This document shows positions 60,421-64,000 of a stretch of 64,000 bases of DNA, one piece after another. The notes beneath the pieces were generated by a model. It ran no database searches. It was given only the letters and a program-made list of their open reading frames with translations, and was not told the DNA's origin. Source of the DNA: Parapedobacter luteus (GTDB taxonomy: Bacteria > Bacteroidota > Bacteroidia > Sphingobacteriales > Sphingobacteriaceae); contig NZ_FUYS01000012.1 in the NCBI RefSeq assembly GCF_900168055.1, forward strand, positions 1 through 64,000, in the 5' to 3' direction. Position 1 is the stretch's first letter. Each line of letters starts with the position of its first letter. Position numbers and translations under genes: made by a program.

Positions 60421-62241
60421 TCATTCGCCAAATTGCTGCATATCAATTAATTTTTTATATAGCCCACCCTTAGCCAACAATTGTTGGTGCGTGCCTTCTT
60501 CCACGATGTGACCGGATTCGAGCACAACGATTTTATCGGCATTCTGGATCGTGCTCAAACGGTGGGCAATGACCAGTGTTGTACGGTTTTCCATCAGCTT
60601 GCCGAGCGCTTCCTGTACCAGTTTTTCCGATTCGGTATCCAGTGCAGACGTCGCCTCGTCAAGCAATAAAATGGGTGGGTTTTTCAGTACAGCGCGGGCA
60701 ATGCAAATCCGCTGCCGTTGGCCTCCAGACAACCTGATTCCCCGATCACCGATGTAGGTATCGTACCCTTTTTCGGTGTCCAGAATAAATTCATGTGCAT
60801 TGGCAATTTTCGCTGCGGCAATTACGTCATCCAACTGTACATGCTCAGCCGCAAACGCGATATTGTTATATATCGTATCGTTGAATAAAAACGAATCCTG
60901 GTTGACCAATCCAATCAGCGAACGCAAATCGCTCGTTTTCAAATTCTTTACATTGACTCCATCAAGCAACACTTCGCCTTCTTTGACGTCTATAAACCGT
61001 GGGATTAGATCCATCAATGTCGATTTTCCACCGCCAGAAGGTCCTACCAGCGCGACGGTCTTGCCTTTAGGAATCTCCAGATTGATGGCTTTGAGCACCT
61101 GCCGATCGCCATAAGAAAAACTTACATCGACCAACCGGATACCTTGATTGAACGCCGTGAGCGGCTTCGCTGCAGGCGCATCGGGCAACTCGTTCTTCTG
61201 GTCAATTAAATCGAGCACGCGCTCACCTGCCGCTATCCCGGAGTGAATGTTGGCAAATGAGTCTGTGAGGGCCTTTGCGGGCCGCATGACCTGCGAAAAC
61301 AACGCAATATAACCTATAAATGCCGCAGCCGATAAGTCATCGGAACCACTCAACACCAAATTTCCACCATAAAGCAGTATGACAGCAACCATCACGACGC
61401 CCAAAAGCTCAGAGACGGGCGATCCCAGCTGCTGCCGCCGGACCATCCTTCTGCTTATTTTGGAAAGCAATATATTTTCGTCATTGAATTTTTTCTTGAT
61501 GAAATCCGTCGCATTGAAAGCCTTGATGATTTTCACGCCCGACAACGCCTCATCCAAATAAGCAATCATATTGCCGTATACTTGCTGTGCCCGGATGGCC
61601 TGTGCCTTTAGCCGCTTCACAATCCGGGAGATGAGAAAAGCGGACAATGGAATGACCGCCACTGCGAACAACGTCAATTCGGTGGAAATCAGAAACAACG
61701 CTATAATATAAAACACCAGCGTGAGCGGCTCCTTAAACACCACCTGTAGTGTACCGGTCACCGAAAATTGTACAACCTGCACATCCGACGCTATCTTTGA
61801 GATAATATCGCCCTTGCGTTGACTGTTGAAATAGCCGACATGCAAATCCATTACATTGTCGAAGACTGCTTTGCGCAGGTTCAATAGGGTATGGATACGG
61901 AGATTTTCCATAATCCGTTGCGACAAATAGCGAAACAGGTTGCTGAGGAACACGGAGACAACGATAATCAGACATACCCTTTTCAAGGCTTCATAAGGAC
62001 CGTACAACAATCCGGCCTGCGTCGCATAGTAATTAAAATAATCGATCACATCATACCAGTTTTCGGGCTTTGCTACTTCGGCAGCAGTCCCATTGGTATT
62101 AAACAGGGTGTGCAGCAAGGGGATCACCAACGCGAGATTTAACGTGCTGAACACGACGCTCAACAACGTGCAAAGAACGTAGGGAATAGCAAATTTTTCA
62201 ATGGGTTTGGCGTACGAAAGTAATCGAAAGTAAGTCTTCAT
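60421..62241 (-). CDS. ABC exporter (MsbA-like) half-transporter
   Basis: The 606-residue protein starts at the ATG at 62239-62241; the longer frame begins with TTG. It has a six-helix membrane domain (to about 330) and a canonical ATPase: Walker A VGPSGGGKST, signature LSGGQRQRICIARAV, Walker B ILLLDEATSALD with the catalytic Glu, and H-loop VIAHRLST. It resembles lipid-A/lipid flippases of the MsbA group and can work as a homodimer. A TAACTTTG -7 element lies 18 bases upstream at 62260-62267. The substrate is not evident from the sequence. Confidence 0.93.
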   Translation of the reverse strand: MKTYFRLLSYAKPIEKFAIPYVLCTLLSVVFSTLNLALVIPLLHTLFNTNGTAAEVAKPENWYDVIDYFNYYATQAGLLYGPYEALKRVCLIIVVSVFLSNLFRYLSQRIMENLRIHTLLNLRKAVFDNVMDLHVGYFNSQRKGDIISKIASDVQVVQFSVTGTLQVVFKEPLTLVFYIIALFLISTELTLFAVAVIPLSAFLISRIVKRLKAQAIRAQQVYGNMIAYLDEALSGVKIIKAFNATDFIKKKFNDENILLSKISRRMVRRQQLGSPVSELLGVVMVAVILLYGGNLVLSGSDDLSAAAFIGYIALFSQVMRPAKALTDSFANIHSGIAAGERVLDLIDQKNELPDAPAAKPLTAFNQGIRLVDVSFSYGDRQVLKAINLEIPKGKTVALVGPSGGGKSTLMDLIPRFIDVKEGEVLLDGVNVKNLKTSDLRSLIGLVNQDSFLFNDTIYNNIAFAAEHVQLDDVIAAAKIANAHEFILDTEKGYDTYIGDRGIRLSGGQRQRICIARAVLKNPPILLLDEATSALDTESEKLVQEALGKLMENRTTLVIAHRLSTIQNADKIVVLESGHIVEEGTHQQLLAKGGLYKKLIDMQQFGE

Positions 62242-62259
62242 CAAGAACTAAACAAGTTG

Positions 62260-62267
62260 CAAAGTTA
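62260..62267 (-). promoter_or_regulatory. -7 element (TAACTTTG) of the MsbA-like gene
   Basis: The minus strand reads TAACTTTG at 62267-62260, a consensus match, 18 bases before the ATG. A TTG at the right distance is not present. Confidence 0.45.
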
Positions 62268-62350
62268 CCAAAAAAAGCAAGGCGACCGGAAAAATACGGA
62301 CTTAATTATTGAATGTATTTATTTATTTTAGTCGCCTAAAAGTAAAAAAA

Positions 62351-63520
62351 ATGCAAATAGAGCTTGCTAAGCGGATTCAACATACGGAAGAATATTATTT
62401 TTCAAGGAAGTTACGGGAAATCGACGCACTCAACCAAACGGGGGCTAAGGTTATCAATCTAGGCATCGGAAGCCCGGATTTACCGCCTCACCCAAGTGTC
62501 GTGGAGACCCTCCATCAATATGCGGCCATGCCAACGACGCATGGGTATCAAAATTACAAAGGAATCCACCCCCTGCGCAAGGCAATTGCCGACTGGTACC
62601 ACCGGTACTATGGCGTGTCGATTCATGCGGACCGCAACGTGCTACCGCTAATCGGCTCCAAGGAGGGCATTGTTCATGTCTGTATGACCTATCTTGCAGA
62701 AGGTGACAAGGCGTTATTTCCCAATCCGGGGTATCCGGCCTATGCGTCAGCCGTACGGCTAAGCGGCGCTACCGGTGTTCCCTATAAACTCGCTTCGCAG
62801 CGTAATTGGTTGCCTGATTTGGATGCATTGACTAAAGGCGACCTTAGCGGGGTGAAACTCATGTGGCTCAACTATCCGCACATGCCCACCGGCGCAGCGG
62901 CCACAACGACTTTTTTTAACGAAGTGGTCGCTTTTGCGAAGCAGCACCGCATCCTGCTTTGCCACGACAATCCTTACAGCTTTATCCTTAACAATCAACC
63001 GCAAAGCCTCTTGGCTGCTGATGGAGCCCTGGATGTGGCAATTGAGCTCAACTCATTGAGTAAATCATCCAATATGGCCGGCTGGCGTGTAGGCACGCTT
63101 ATCGGCGCCGAAGAACGCATCAATGAAATTATCCGCTTTAAAAGCAACATGGATTCCGGGATGTTTCTTCCCGTACAAATGGCTGCTGCAAAGGCCTTAT
63201 CCCTGGATCCGGAATGGTACCAGGAGTTGAATAAGACCTACAGCCGCAGACGGGAAAAAGTATACCAGCTTCTGGATGCGTTAGCATGCACGTATGACAA
63301 GCAGCAGGTTGGCCTATTTGTATGGGCAAAAGTTCCGGCCTCCCAGGCCGATGGCTACGCACTAAGCGATGAAATCCTTCGGCAATCCAGGGTATTCATC
63401 ACCCCCGGCGGAATTTTTGGGGATGGCGGCAATGCATACATCCGGGTAAGCCTCTGTGCAACGGAGGCCGTGCTGGATGAAGCCTTGGACCGCATTGCAA
63501 ATGCCGTGATAACCCAATGA
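62351..63520 (+). CDS. PLP-dependent aminotransferase (class I/II)
   Basis: The ATG at 62351 gives MQIELAKRIQHTEEYYFSRK, the usual start; the 14 upstream codons are discarded. The 390-residue fold type I enzyme shows VINLGIGSPDLPPH, THGYQNYKGIHPLRKAIADW, LIGSKEGIVHVCM, LFPNPGYPAYASAV, LNYPHMPTGA, and the PLP Lys in ELNSLSKSSNMAGWRVG. It lies 31 bases before a prephenate dehydrogenase gene, so it probably transaminates prephenate or aromatic oxo acids. The substrate remains inferred from context. Confidence 0.9.
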   Translation: MQIELAKRIQHTEEYYFSRKLREIDALNQTGAKVINLGIGSPDLPPHPSVVETLHQYAAMPTTHGYQNYKGIHPLRKAIADWYHRYYGVSIHADRNVLPLIGSKEGIVHVCMTYLAEGDKALFPNPGYPAYASAVRLSGATGVPYKLASQRNWLPDLDALTKGDLSGVKLMWLNYPHMPTGAAATTTFFNEVVAFAKQHRILLCHDNPYSFILNNQPQSLLAADGALDVAIELNSLSKSSNMAGWRVGTLIGAEERINEIIRFKSNMDSGMFLPVQMAAAKALSLDPEWYQELNKTYSRRREKVYQLLDALACTYDKQQVGLFVWAKVPASQADGYALSDEILRQSRVFITPGGIFGDGGNAYIRVSLCATEAVLDEALDRIANAVITQ

Positions 63521-63551
63521 TGTATTGAATAAACCATATACGCAAAGACAA

Positions 63552-64000
63552 ATGAAGGTAGCCATCGTTGGTGTAGGACTCATTGGCGGGTCCATTGCCA
63601 TCACCTTAAGAGAAAAAAAAGTAGCCACTAGGCTTGTGGGGGTAGACAAGAGTGAGCATAATCTAAAAAAAGCGATACAGCTGGGGCTTGTCGACGAGGG
63701 TATGACCATCGACGAAGCTGTTGATCATTGCGACGTGATCTTTCTCACCATCCCCGTTGATGCTATTCTGACTATCTTGCCTCCCCTGCTCGACCGGGTG
63801 ACCAACCAAGTAATTGTCGACATGGGTTCGACCAAAGAGCGCATATTAGCACGCGTAACCAACCATCCGCAACGTGGCCGGCTGGTGGCCGCCCACCCCA
63901 TGGCTGGTACCGAATACTCCGGTCCGGAAGCCGCTGTCGCCAATCTATTCAAGGGTAAAATGATGGTATACGTCGATGCGATGGATAGCGATGAAGATGC
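63552..64000 (+). CDS. tyrA: Prephenate dehydrogenase (partial, runs off window end)
   Basis: From the ATG at 63552 the frame is open for 149 codons to the window edge. It begins KVAIVGVGLIGGSIAITLRE, an NAD-binding loop, and continues CDVIFLTIPVDAIL, VDMGSTKERIL and the prephenate-dehydrogenase motif AAHPMAGTEYSGPE. The enzyme oxidatively decarboxylates prephenate to 4-hydroxyphenylpyruvate in tyrosine synthesis. The upstream aminotransferase (31-base gap) fits an aromatic amino acid operon that continues beyond base 64000. Confidence 0.92.
   Translation, partial: MKVAIVGVGLIGGSIAITLREKKVATRLVGVDKSEHNLKKAIQLGLVDEGMTIDEAVDHCDVIFLTIPVDAILTILPPLLDRVTNQVIVDMGSTKERILARVTNHPQRGRLVAAHPMAGTEYSGPEAAVANLFKGKMMVYVDAMDSDED

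Overview
The window looks like chromosome from a member of the Bacteroidota, most likely the Sphingobacteriaceae (Pedobacter/Parapedobacter-like). The support is a SusC/SusD pair controlled by an ECF sigma factor and FecR, proteins of the DUF6266, DUF5683 and DUF5689 families, a NusB of about 315 residues, menaquinone made through futalosine (MqnA, MqnE), a YajC-YbbR-CoaE block, and several upstream regions carrying the Bacteroidota promoter pattern TTG-N18..24-TAnnTTTG instead of an E. coli type promoter. No rRNA, tRNA or CRISPR array was seen.

Layout. 1-1.9 kb: AT-rich accessory segment. The end of an IS66-family element abuts the N-terminal fragment of a lantibiotic dehydratase gene. That fragment follows a stand-alone response regulator and a 58-codon ORF that may encode a peptide precursor. 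1.9-15 kb: housekeeping genes on mixed strands: two envelope proteins, a DUF6266 gene behind a phased 11-bp repeat array, thioredoxin, an RsmB-type rRNA methyltransferase, a lipoprotein receptor, guaA, fbaA, a TonB receptor and two SDR proteins. 15-24 kb: a DASH-type photolyase, sucA-odhB (TCA cycle), and a gtrA / GT39 glycosyltransferase / outer-membrane barrel operon. 24-28 kb: the glycerol operon glpD-glpK-glpF. 28-36.6 kb: an ECF sigma / FecR / SusC / SusD / DUF5689 uptake locus with no linked glycoside hydrolase. 36.6-42.2 kb: a minus-strand block with an orphan ligase-associated exonuclease, coaE, ybbR, yajC, a DUF1573 lipoprotein, nusB and a leucine-dehydrogenase-like enzyme. 42.4-51.8 kb: an ABC exporter, a Tat-exported Gfo/Idh/MocA oxidoreductase paired with a HEAT/3-keto-disaccharide hydrolase fusion, a GT2, a NUDIX hydrolase, an acyl-ACP desaturase and an NTF2-like lipoprotein. 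51.8-57.6 kb: ctlX and an arginine deiminase, glmM, a PAP2/ZIP pair and a MarR regulator with a duplicated upstream region. 57.7-64 kb: mqnA / histidine phosphatase / mqnE, a second ABC exporter, and aromatic amino acid genes running off the end (aminotransferase, prephenate dehydrogenase).

The most unusual items are the interrupted RiPP-like locus at the left edge, the 11-bp phased array before the DUF6266 gene, the 47-bp duplication in front of marR, the leucine-dehydrogenase homologue whose usual catalytic lysine is asparagine, and the two-gene 3-keto-sugar cassette. I did not find a clearly complete new system. The left-edge locus comes closest but is cut by both the insertion element and the window end. 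No database search was possible, so family calls rest on motif recognition.
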